A stretch of DNA of 47,878 nucleotides from JAPLJQ01 sp037143735 (lineage in GTDB: Bacteria; Desulfobacterota; Syntrophia; Syntrophales; UBA2185): assembly GCA_037143735.1 (NCBI GenBank), contig JBAWYD010000003.1:1-47878 (forward strand), in the 5' to 3' direction. Below are positions 33,175-41,221 of the stretch, in pieces; position 1 is the first letter of the stretch, and the number at the start of each line of letters is the position of its first letter. Below the pieces are notes generated by a model. That model did not search any database, was not told where the DNA came from, and saw only the letters and a program-made list of their open reading frames with translations. Position numbers and translations under genes: made by a program.

Positions 33175-34686
33175 GTGCGAAAGCTTACCGTCAAAACAAT
33201 AAAAATGAGTAAACGCAACCCGGTTGACATTTGCAGATTTTATGACTCTTCATCTCCATGCGGTTGTGAGTTGGAAAATATTATTGACTCATGTCATGAT
33301 GGTATTTTCATAACCGACGGGCAGGGGATCATCTTGAAGGTTAACAGCGGATGGGAGCGAATTTGCGGACTTCACCGAGAATTCATGTTAGGGAAATGCG
33401 CTCAGGATCTCGTAAATGAGAAGTTCTATACGGAATCTTCTGTAATGGCAGCAATAAGGGCGGAAAAACCGGTTACCATAATGCTGGAGATGACTAAAGG
33501 GGAGAAGGTCGGTCAGAAAATAATGGCAACCGCCATACCTGTATGGAACGAAAACGGAGAAATCAAACGAGTGGTTGCCAATATCAGAGATATAACGGAA
33601 ATACTTTATTTAAAAGAATTATTGGACAAAACCCAGCTGTTGAATGAATTATATGTCGCCGAAATTGAGCAGATGCGGCTTAACCAATTTACCAGTAACC
33701 ACGGCTTGATAGCTCGGAGCCCTTTAACGATACGTGTAATGGAAATGGTAGCGCGTGTCGCCAGTTTTGATGTGTTTGTTTTAATCACCGGCGAGTCTGG
33801 TGTCGGCAAGGAAGTGATTGCGAATGCTATTCACAAGCAAAGCCAGCGTTCAAAGGGGCCTCTCATCAAAGTGAACTGCGGAGCGATTCCTGAAAATCTG
33901 CTTGAATCTGAACTTTTCGGGTACAACTTCGGCGCCTTTACCGGCGCAAGAAAACAGGGGAAACCCGGCATGTTTGAACTCGCCGACAAAGGAACCCTGT
34001 TTTTAGACGAAATTGGGGATATTCCATATAACCTCCAGGGCAAGCTTTTAAGAGCTTTACAGGACCGTGAGATCATGCGGATTGGCGGCCTGAAGACCAC
34101 CCCTGTTGATGTGCGCATCATTGCTGCGACAAACAAGAATCTTGAAGAAATGGTAAATAACGGTTCTTTTCGTGATGACCTTTATTATCGCCTTAACGTT
34201 GTTTCAATTGAAATTCCCCCATTGCGTGAACGCAAAGAAGACATCCCTATCTTTGTTATGCACTTTCTGGAAAAGATGAACAAAAAACATCAACGCAACA
34301 AGCGCATTGCTTCAGAGGTTCTTGATAATTTCATGCTCTACTCCTGGCCTGGCAACGTACGTGAATTGGAGAATGTAATAGAGCGGTTGGTTATCATGAC
34401 CGAGGAGGATGAAGTCAACATGAAACATGTGCCAATTCAAATTAAAAGTCAGAATATTCCTGAAACGATGAACATTATCGATGATGTTGGATTTAAAACG
34501 GCAATTGAGCATACTGAAAAACAATTGCTTAAACAGGCACTCCTGAATCACCGGAGTACGAGAGAAATCGCAAAATCAATGAAAATCAATCAATCCACCG
34601 TAGTGCGCAAACTAAAGAAATATAACCTGTCTCCATCCTACAATGGTGAACCACACAAGCCACCAAACCAGGGACAACATGAATGA
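33175..34686 (+). CDS. Sigma-54-dependent PAS/AAA+ transcriptional activator
   Basis: A 503-residue enhancer-binding protein. A PAS domain occupies residues about 35-145 (DSCHDGIFITDGQGIILKVN). The central AAA+ domain (about 178-400) has Walker A GESGVGKE at 206-213, the sigma-54 contact loop GAFTGA at 253-258, Walker B GTLFLDEIGDIP, and ENVIERLV at the domain end. The C-terminal Fis-type HTH covers about 450-490 (LLNHRSTREIAKSMKINQST). No receiver domain, so the signal is probably a small molecule sensed by PAS. Start GTG at 33175 has AAAGGA upstream; ATG at 33205 is an alternative. It converges on the acyl-CoA dehydrogenase gene and is a good candidate regulator of the promoter at 42886-42901. 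Confidence 0.93.
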   Translation: MRKLTVKTIKMSKRNPVDICRFYDSSSPCGCELENIIDSCHDGIFITDGQGIILKVNSGWERICGLHREFMLGKCAQDLVNEKFYTESSVMAAIRAEKPVTIMLEMTKGEKVGQKIMATAIPVWNENGEIKRVVANIRDITEILYLKELLDKTQLLNELYVAEIEQMRLNQFTSNHGLIARSPLTIRVMEMVARVASFDVFVLITGESGVGKEVIANAIHKQSQRSKGPLIKVNCGAIPENLLESELFGYNFGAFTGARKQGKPGMFELADKGTLFLDEIGDIPYNLQGKLLRALQDREIMRIGGLKTTPVDVRIIAATNKNLEEMVNNGSFRDDLYYRLNVVSIEIPPLRERKEDIPIFVMHFLEKMNKKHQRNKRIASEVLDNFMLYSWPGNVRELENVIERLVIMTEEDEVNMKHVPIQIKSQNIPETMNIIDDVGFKTAIEHTEKQLLKQALLNHRSTREIAKSMKINQSTVVRKLKKYNLSPSYNGEPHKPPNQGQHE

Positions 34687-34773
34687 CCCCGCTGGCCATT
34701 CATGTAAACGCCCCACTGACTGACCTGTTGCTACCGCCTTTCTTTAAGAATCCTAAAGCTTGCCCGGCAATGA

Positions 34774-35913
34774 TCACCTTAGAATACTGCCGGCGATAAC
34801 CATGCGCATTGCCTCACTCGTGCCTTCATAGATTTGGGTAATCTTCGCGTCCCGCATCAGGCGCTCCACCGGATATTCGCGGCTATAACCGTAGCCGCCA
34901 AATACCTGGACGGCATCGGTCGTAACGGACATAGCGGTATCAGAAGCAAACAGCTTGGCCATGGCCGCTTCCTTTGCATAAGGCAGATTATTCGACTTGT
35001 TATAAGCAGCTTTCAAGGTTAAAAGACGGGCGGCTTCAATTTTTGTAGCCATGTTGGCAAGCATAAAGCTGATAGCCTGCTGGCTCGCGATGGGTTTGCC
35101 GAACTGAATACGTTCTTTGGCATATTTCATAGCGGCATCCAGGGCGCCCTGAGCGATCCCGACCGCTTGAGCGGCGATACCGATGCGGCCGCCATCCAAA
35201 GCAGTCATGGCAATTTTAAATCCATCGCCTTCTTTACCCAGGAGGTTTTCGGCAGGAGTACGGGCATTTACCATAATGACTTCACGCTGCACCGATGCAC
35301 GAATGCCCATTTTGATTTCTTTTTTACCGAAGCTCAAGCCGGGCGAACCCTTCTCGAGAATTAATGCGCTCATCCCCTTAAGGCCGGCCTCTTTATTTGT
35401 TTTGGCAAAAATGAGTTCGACTTCCGCCTCCCCACCGTTCGTGTTGAAAACCTTGGTTCCATTCAGGATATAGAAATCGCCGTCTCTGACCGCAGTTGTC
35501 GATGCATTGCCTACGTCTGTGCCGGCATTGGGTTCTGTGAGACCAAATGCTCCCACCTTTGTGCCTTGTGCCAACGGTACCAGGTATTTTTGTTTTTGCT
35601 CTTCCGTACCGTATTTAAAGATCGGCCAGGAACACAGGGAAGTGTGCACCGACATACCGATAGAAGTCGATGCGTCCACACGGGAGATTTCCTCAACCGC
35701 AATGGCATAAGCGATGAAATCCATATCGCCTCCACCATACTTTTCAGGAAACGGCAAACCCATCAGGCCCAATTTTCCCATTTCATCAAATATCCCTCGG
35801 TCAAATAGCTCTTTTTCGTCACGCTCTACAATAGTTGTAGCTAATTTCTTCTCGACATATTCCCGCACCATTTTGCGGATGCCTTCATTTTCCGGTGTCA
35901 TAGTGAAATTCAT
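34774..35913 (-). CDS. Acyl-CoA dehydrogenase/reductase (Bcd/CarC-type)
   Basis: A 379-residue flavoprotein of the acyl-CoA dehydrogenase family. Motifs are GAFGLTEPNAGTDVGNASTT (FAD and substrate loop), the GGYGYSREYPVERLMRDAKI segment near the C-terminus, and TQIYEGTSEAMRMVIAG with the catalytic-base Glu in YEGT. Length is typical. The gene follows etfA by 70 bases and carries an AGGAG ribosome site. With EtfB and a ferredoxin-fused EtfA directly upstream it resembles enoyl-CoA reductase-Etf complexes such as CarCDE, where the enzyme reduces the double bond of an enoyl-CoA. Direction and substrate cannot be fixed from sequence. Confidence 0.95.
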   Translation of the reverse strand: MNFTMTPENEGIRKMVREYVEKKLATTIVERDEKELFDRGIFDEMGKLGLMGLPFPEKYGGGDMDFIAYAIAVEEISRVDASTSIGMSVHTSLCSWPIFKYGTEEQKQKYLVPLAQGTKVGAFGLTEPNAGTDVGNASTTAVRDGDFYILNGTKVFNTNGGEAEVELIFAKTNKEAGLKGMSALILEKGSPGLSFGKKEIKMGIRASVQREVIMVNARTPAENLLGKEGDGFKIAMTALDGGRIGIAAQAVGIAQGALDAAMKYAKERIQFGKPIASQQAISFMLANMATKIEAARLLTLKAAYNKSNNLPYAKEAAMAKLFASDTAMSVTTDAVQVFGGYGYSREYPVERLMRDAKITQIYEGTSEAMRMVIAGSILR

Positions 35914-35983
35914 ACATCACACTCCTATTAACAGTTTTTTTATCATTAATGTCTCGCCGCCTTAAGGACGACGATTGCACTTC

Positions 35984-37177
35984 TTATTGCAAAACTTCCC
36001 TTAACCTGGCAGTCAAAGCCGGCACCACCTCGTACACATCGCCGACTATTCCGTAGGTTGCTACTTTAAAGATAGGCGCATCAGGATCTGTATTGATTGC
36101 AATGATGACATCAGATGTTTGCATACCCGCTAAATGCTGAATAGCGCCGGATATGCCGCAAGCGATATAGATTTTGGGTGCTACCGTTTTTCCTGTTTGA
36201 CCGACTTGGTGCGGATAAGGCTTCCACCCGGCGTCAACCGCCGCCCGAGACGATCCGACCGTACCCTTTAATACTTGTGCCAGTTCCTCAACGATCCGGA
36301 ATCCTTCCGGCTTTCCAAGCCCCCGTCCGCCGGATACGATAATCTCGGCGTCTTCCAAATTGCATGAGAAAGAACAAACCTTAACAACATCGATCAGTTT
36401 TGTTCGAATGTCTTCCTCATTGATCGCCAATTCCTCTCTGATTATTTTACCTGTACGGCTGTAGTCCGGTTCAGGCTTCTTAAAGACCTTGGGCCTTACT
36501 GTACCCATTTGCGGACGGTGGTTTGGACAAAAAATAGTTGCCATAATATTGCCGCCAAAAGCAGGCCTTGTCCACGCTACCAACCGGGTTTCCATATCTA
36601 TGGCAAGACTCGTGCAGTCGGCGGTTAATCCCGTCTTCACCCTGGCGGCTATGCGAGGGCCTAAATCGCGGCCATCGTTGGTTGCACCCAATAATATGAC
36701 AGAAGGAAGATACTTTTTAATCAAGTGCGTAAAGACAATCGTATAGGCATCCGTAGTATAGTTTTTAAAAGCAGTACCTTCCGCCAAATATACGTTGTCG
36801 GCGCCGCTGGCAAACAGATCTTTGCTCATTTCCGCTACTTTATCACCAATGAGAACGGCAGACACTTCCTCGCCAAGCTCTTCAGCGAGTTTTCTTCCCT
36901 CGCCCAGAAGTTCCAGCGATACGTTGCGAATACGTCCATCCCGATGTTCGATAAATACCCATACCCCTTTGTAGGAGCTGATATCTTCCGGCTCTTCCGC
37001 TTTCTCCCGCTCCACGACGATGGCAGAAACGTTACAACTGCTTTCACAAGCGCCGCATGATGTACAATCATCAGTAATAACGGCCTTGTTATCTTTCATA
37101 ACAATTGCACCGTACGGACAACTCTCAATGCACATTTCACAACCAATGCATTCTTCCGATATAATCTTCACAGACAT
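35984..37177 (-). CDS. etfA: Electron-transfer flavoprotein alpha subunit with N-terminal two-cluster ferredoxin domain
   Basis: A 397-residue EtfA. Residues 1-55 hold two [4Fe-4S] motifs: C10xxC13xxC16xxxC20 followed by Pro, and C38xxC41xxC44xxxC48 followed by Asn. The rest is EtfA: DLGPRIAARVKTGLTADCTS, IVSGGRGLGKPEGFRIVEEL, VGSSRAAVDAGWKPYPHQVG, QTGKTVAPKIYIACGISGAI and INTDPDAPIFKVATYGIVGD. Ferredoxin-fused EtfA is known from CarE of the caffeyl-CoA reductase complex, which bifurcates electrons to ferredoxin. Here it probably links the acyl-CoA enzyme to NADH or ferredoxin. etfB precedes it by 20 bases. Confidence 0.95.
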   Translation of the reverse strand: MSVKIISEECIGCEMCIESCPYGAIVMKDNKAVITDDCTSCGACESSCNVSAIVVEREKAEEPEDISSYKGVWVFIEHRDGRIRNVSLELLGEGRKLAEELGEEVSAVLIGDKVAEMSKDLFASGADNVYLAEGTAFKNYTTDAYTIVFTHLIKKYLPSVILLGATNDGRDLGPRIAARVKTGLTADCTSLAIDMETRLVAWTRPAFGGNIMATIFCPNHRPQMGTVRPKVFKKPEPDYSRTGKIIREELAINEEDIRTKLIDVVKVCSFSCNLEDAEIIVSGGRGLGKPEGFRIVEELAQVLKGTVGSSRAAVDAGWKPYPHQVGQTGKTVAPKIYIACGISGAIQHLAGMQTSDVIIAINTDPDAPIFKVATYGIVGDVYEVVPALTARLREVLQ

Positions 37178-37197
37178 ATTTACTGCTTCCTCCTCGC

Positions 37198-37980
37198 CTA
37201 TATTATCTTGGCCTGCATCAACTTATCGACAAGCAAATCAACAGCGTCTTTGCTATCGCCCTGAATGATTTCACCTTGACCGCGCTGCTGCGGGGTAAAT
37301 ATTCGCCGAACCTGAGTAGCTGAACCATTAAGGCCTACGTCCATAGCATCAATGTCAAGGTCGGCAGCGGTCCATACGGGGATCTCACTACGGTAGGCTT
37401 TCGCCGTACCTTTTACCGTGGGAAGGCGGGGGTCGGTGGCCAGTTTGATGATAGTCACCACCAACGGCAGTTTGGCTTCTATTACATCATATCCCTCATC
37501 CTGTTCACGGTCGGCGATGACCCTTTCACCGTCAACTTCAATTTTGCTGACATAAGTAATCTGGCCAATACCAAGATGTTCCGCCATTTCCGGTCCAACC
37601 TGGGCCGTATCCCCGTCAATCGCCTGTTTACCGCAAATGATTAAATCGACGTTGCCCATTTTGCGCACTGCCGCAGATAATGTATAGGATGTAGCCAGGG
37701 TATCCCCACCCGCAAACGCTCTATCACTTAATAAAATGGCCTGATCGGCGCCCATGGCAATACATTCCTTCAGCGCATCCGCTGCCTGCGGCGGTCCCAT
37801 GCTTAATGCAGTAATCCTTCCTCCGTGTTTATCTTTAAGCTGTAGTGCCATTTCGAGAGCATATTTATCAAAAGGATTGACAATGCTCGGCACCCCTTCC
37901 CGAATCAACGTATTGGTATCAGGATCGATTTTTACTTCTGTTGTATCAGGTACCTGTTTGACACATACAACAATTTCCAT
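37198..37980 (-). CDS. etfB: Electron-transfer flavoprotein beta subunit
   Basis: A 260-residue EtfB beginning MEIVVCVKQVPDTTEVKIDP. The core has DKYALEMALQLKDKHGGRIT, LSDRAFAGGDTLATSYTLSA and GKQAIDGDTAQVGPEMAEHL. The DRAFAGGDTLATSY pattern is the kind I associate with bifurcating, clostridial-type Etf proteins rather than mitochondrial-type. It pairs with EtfA, encoded next. The 197-base gap before the MFS gene contains an inverted repeat (38093-38151) that may be an internal control site. Confidence 0.95.
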   Translation of the reverse strand: MEIVVCVKQVPDTTEVKIDPDTNTLIREGVPSIVNPFDKYALEMALQLKDKHGGRITALSMGPPQAADALKECIAMGADQAILLSDRAFAGGDTLATSYTLSAAVRKMGNVDLIICGKQAIDGDTAQVGPEMAEHLGIGQITYVSKIEVDGERVIADREQDEGYDVIEAKLPLVVTIIKLATDPRLPTVKGTAKAYRSEIPVWTAADLDIDAMDVGLNGSATQVRRIFTPQQRGQGEIIQGDSKDAVDLLVDKLMQAKII

Positions 37981-38092
37981 AATAATTCTTACTCCCGGTT
38001 ATGTAATGATTAAGTGTTTTGTTGCAAGGATACCAGCCGTTTCAGATTCGTTAACATTCACGCTTCATGAAATAAAAGACATTGTTGTTATA

Positions 38093-38151
38093 GGGGGTAT
38101 GGCATTTCTACAATCAACAAATACCCGGATGTAACTATTTACCATACCCCC
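38093..38151. repeat. Inverted repeat upstream of etfB
   Basis: GGGGGTATGG at 38093-38102 and its exact complement CCATACCCCC at 38142-38151, separated by 39 bases, in the gap between the MFS gene and etfB. It could be an operator or form a long-loop hairpin in the transcript. Confidence 0.6.
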
Positions 38152-38177
38152 AATACGGATCATTAAGAATCCGGATC

Positions 38178-39509
38178 TTAAGCCGCTTTCTTGGTTATGA
38201 TTGGTTTCGAATCGGTTGTGAAATACATCGCCACTGCACCGACAATGAGTGATACCATACAGAACAAGAAGGTGGCCTGAAAGGCTGCCACAGGAAATTT
38301 ACCGTCAACCTTCCCGTAGAGATCGAGCACCACGCCCATCAATGCCTGATATAAAGCCCCGCCTATAAAGTACCATATATTCAGCATCCCGTTGGATGTC
38401 GCCATGAAACTGACCGGCTGGCCATCGGCTATGTGTGCGTAATTGGGCACATATGCTCCGCAGAAAAAGCCCATGGCAAATAACAATGGATAAAACATGT
38501 TAGGGGGGATCGATCCGGCGAAGAAAGCTAACGGAATCCAGGTCAAAACGTAGATAATCATGCCGTACAGGGAAGTCTTCCTGCGGGATTTCAGAATACG
38601 GTCGGAACACCAACCGGCCGCAAAACACCCTAACGCCATCCCGATAGGCCAGAACATGAGCATGTTGGCCGCCTGTTGCTTAGGCAAGCCGACTATCTGC
38701 TGCGCATAGGGAATGAACCAGAGCCCCTGGAATCCCATGACCGTACCGTAAATAACAAAAGCGTAGAGTGATATTAACCAATAGTTCTTCATCTTTAAGA
38801 GCTTAAAGAAATTATCCTTAAAGGTCTTCTTCTGATCTGCAGTCTGTGCCGGGTAGTAATCAATGCCGTCAATCTCCGAAACTGTAGGATAACCCATGTC
38901 GCCCGGTTTATTTCGGACGATTATGTAGTCGACAATAGATATGATGACCATAAAAGCGCCTAACCATAAGAATGAATTCCGCCATCCAACGATACCCACC
39001 AGAAACGCAAGCGGCGCGGATGCGAGTATGGCGCCGACATTGCCCCAGGTGAGCATCACACCGGTAAGCGTCGCTAATTCATTCGGCCGGAACCAGTTAT
39101 ACAGGATCTTCATACACGGCATCCATACAACCGCAACGCCCACACCCATTAAAAAGCGGCCTAATATGCACCAACCGAAGGTTGTCGCCAAACCAAAGAG
39201 CGCCGTGCCGATTGCCGCTATGATGAAAAAGGAACTCATTGAAAGTCTGGGGCCAATTTTATCGGCCAGGACTCCCGACGGGAATTGCATCGCCGCATAA
39301 GGATAAAAGTACATCGATGACAAGATACCGAGGGTGGTCGCCGACAGACCAAATTCCTTCATCAGCTCCGGTGCAACAACCGCTGGTGCAACACGGTCGA
39401 AATATACAAAAATATACGTTAACAAGAACATTCCATAAGTAACCCAACGATACGTAAGCATCTTCTTGGCTTTTGCAACATCAACTCCTGCGGCTACCTT
39501 TGCACTCAT
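38178..39509 (-). CDS. Major facilitator superfamily transporter
   Basis: A 443-residue 12-helix carrier. The loop 2-3 motif is PSGVLADKIGPRLSMSSFFI, matching G-x-L-A-D-x-x-G-x-R of the MFS. Other landmarks are FLLTYIFVYFDRVAPAVVAP in helix 1 and GRFLMGVGVAVVWMPCMKIL. It resembles the anion:cation symporter/organic-acid branch, but substrate cannot be read. It sits between the dehydratase homologue and etfB in a catabolic series, so uptake or antiport of the organic acid used by that pathway is the likely role. A GGAGGAGAG ribosome site precedes ATG. Confidence 0.93.
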   Translation of the reverse strand: MSAKVAAGVDVAKAKKMLTYRWVTYGMFLLTYIFVYFDRVAPAVVAPELMKEFGLSATTLGILSSMYFYPYAAMQFPSGVLADKIGPRLSMSSFFIIAAIGTALFGLATTFGWCILGRFLMGVGVAVVWMPCMKILYNWFRPNELATLTGVMLTWGNVGAILASAPLAFLVGIVGWRNSFLWLGAFMVIISIVDYIIVRNKPGDMGYPTVSEIDGIDYYPAQTADQKKTFKDNFFKLLKMKNYWLISLYAFVIYGTVMGFQGLWFIPYAQQIVGLPKQQAANMLMFWPIGMALGCFAAGWCSDRILKSRRKTSLYGMIIYVLTWIPLAFFAGSIPPNMFYPLLFAMGFFCGAYVPNYAHIADGQPVSFMATSNGMLNIWYFIGGALYQALMGVVLDLYGKVDGKFPVAAFQATFLFCMVSLIVGAVAMYFTTDSKPIITKKAA

Positions 39510-39660
39510 ATAACTCTCCTCCTCATTAAATTTTTATATGCCTCTTTGCTGCAACTATTCTTTATCTCGGTTCTTTACTGACAAAAAAAATTAGAATCTT
39601 AACTGTGCCTGCCTTGAAAGATCTTTTTCCAGAAATTTGTACGTTTTTTCCTTAGTCGGC

Positions 39661-39683
39661 TGCCCCGCCCTGAGGGCGGGGCA
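39661..39683. repeat. Perfect GC-rich hairpin between the dehydratase-like gene and MFS gene
   Basis: TGCCCCGCCC (39661-39670), loop TGA, then GGGCGGGGCA (39674-39683): a ten-base-pair stem. It lies just past the stop of the dehydratase-like gene. No U-run follows on the minus strand, so it is probably a transcript stabiliser, pause site or dispersed repeat rather than a full terminator. Confidence 0.75.
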
Positions 39684-39699
39684 ATACGCTCCAGCCTTA

Positions 39700-41169
39700 T
39701 TATTTTTTCTTCTTTTCCGGCTCCGGTATTTCTTCAGTAATACCGGCAATTTTTCTGGCATAATCAGCAAACTGGTCAACGGGAGTCAGAGATCTGACAA
39801 CCAATTTTGCACCATCGGGTGAACCGCCGCCGTGCATACATCCCGGAACGCCTGCGCCAAGGGTCAGCCACTCTGAAAGCCTTGCTGCGCGAGCCCTTGA
39901 TTCAGCGCTGAATTTATCGCAGGCTTTCAAAGCCGATTGAACCATGGCTCCTATTTTTTTGTCATTAAAGTCCTGCGCTGAAGGGAAACATCCTGTTTCA
40001 ACGACACCGCCTCCGATGTCCTGGCAGAGGCGCTTTGTTTCATAAGGAAGAGTCGCCACATGGACTTTATTGGCATGAGCGATCAGGGAATCTGAAACCC
40101 ACATACCGCCGGGCCCCTTTTTTCCTAAAGCCATCGCGCCAATTCCCATTGCGTATGTGGTCTCATTATTAACGGCCATTTCCACCATCTTGCCGGCAAA
40201 TGTGCTCGCCGCCAATCCATTCGTCCTCGCCATAAGCGCCGCAGCGCCAATCATGACGTCTCCCTGACCGGCGACGCAGGCGCCAATGCAAGCACGGTAG
40301 TTGGCTGTAAAATATTCTATAATTTTCCCGGAATACTTGAATTCCTTGCACATGAAAACTCTGTCATTGGGAACAAAGCAGTCTTTGAAAAACAGAAAAG
40401 CCTGGGTGATGCCCGTCTCCGGTATATCGAATCCGCCTTCCATTTCTCTGGTATCGCTTGGCCTGCGCGCCTCCACGATTGTAAGACCTTTTATATCCTT
40501 CGGTACAACGCAGCAAAGGGCGTAATCCTGATCCTCTTCCCTGTAACCGCCTCCCGGTAAAAGAAATATCTCGTTAGAGGCGGCCACACCGCAGATCATC
40601 GCTTTCATTCCGCTGATGACGATTCCATCTTCACGGACTTCTGTAATATGCAGATTGCTGTCCGGATTGGTCTGCTGTGATGGTCTCAGGCTGCGGTCCC
40701 CTTTGGCGTCTGTAAGAGCGCCCGCCACGACGAGACCATTTTGCTGAGAATAGATAATCCATTTTTTGAGACGCTCCTGGTATTTAGTTCCGTATTCCTT
40801 GTCCATAAGCGCCGTGATATTCCACATTACATTCTGGGCGTTCCATCCGACACACACGCCGCCGCTGCAACTTCCCGTAAAGCGGTACATCCACCTCTTC
40901 AGTTTTGAATTAGCCATAATGTCTTCCAGCGTTTCCATCATGGAAGTCCATCTGTGTATTCTTTCACCGCTTGTAAAAGTGGAGTTGGTAGTGAAATCCT
41001 GGGCATATTGCTGATCATGTGATGCGTCAAATGCCCGCGCATGGCTTTCGACAGCCCTCTTTGTCGCCGGATGAGTCGTAACATCCTCAATCAACTCCCC
41101 AAATTTGTAAATATTCGGCCTCATTGCCTTTAATGATTTTTTATAGTCTTCTCTCGTTTTCAGTGCCAT
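39700..41169 (-). CDS. 4-hydroxybutyryl-CoA dehydratase/vinylacetyl-CoA isomerase family protein
   Basis: A 489-residue member of the flavin and [4Fe-4S] family of 4-hydroxybutyryl-CoA dehydratase, related to 4-hydroxyphenylacetate 3-monooxygenases. Pieces are MALKTREDYKKSLKAMRPNI, GMKAMICGVAASNEIFLLPG and QGDVMIGAAALMARTNG. Known AbfD ligands are Cys99, Cys103, His292 and Cys299. By eye the matching positions here are Cys101 and Cys106 (four residues between, not three), Tyr291 in place of His292, and Cys298, with an additional Cys294. The cluster environment therefore seems altered. It lies 52 bases after a Pct-type CoA-transferase, with a GGAGGA ribosome site. Likely it dehydrates or isomerises an acyl-CoA; 4-hydroxybutyryl-CoA is a guess, not a conclusion. 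Confidence 0.85.
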   Translation of the reverse strand: MALKTREDYKKSLKAMRPNIYKFGELIEDVTTHPATKRAVESHARAFDASHDQQYAQDFTTNSTFTSGERIHRWTSMMETLEDIMANSKLKRWMYRFTGSCSGGVCVGWNAQNVMWNITALMDKEYGTKYQERLKKWIIYSQQNGLVVAGALTDAKGDRSLRPSQQTNPDSNLHITEVREDGIVISGMKAMICGVAASNEIFLLPGGGYREEDQDYALCCVVPKDIKGLTIVEARRPSDTREMEGGFDIPETGITQAFLFFKDCFVPNDRVFMCKEFKYSGKIIEYFTANYRACIGACVAGQGDVMIGAAALMARTNGLAASTFAGKMVEMAVNNETTYAMGIGAMALGKKGPGGMWVSDSLIAHANKVHVATLPYETKRLCQDIGGGVVETGCFPSAQDFNDKKIGAMVQSALKACDKFSAESRARAARLSEWLTLGAGVPGCMHGGGSPDGAKLVVRSLTPVDQFADYARKIAGITEEIPEPEKKKK

Positions 41170-41221
41170 TTTATCCTCCTGTTACCTTTATCCTTATGGT
41201 TTGAAAGTTCAGGTCCAATAT

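Noticed and set aside
37981..38177. Second sigma-54 promoter upstream of etfB
   Set aside because: Sequence near 38020 has GG and GC elements but with spacing of 7 or 11 rather than 10 bases, so it does not fit -24/-12.
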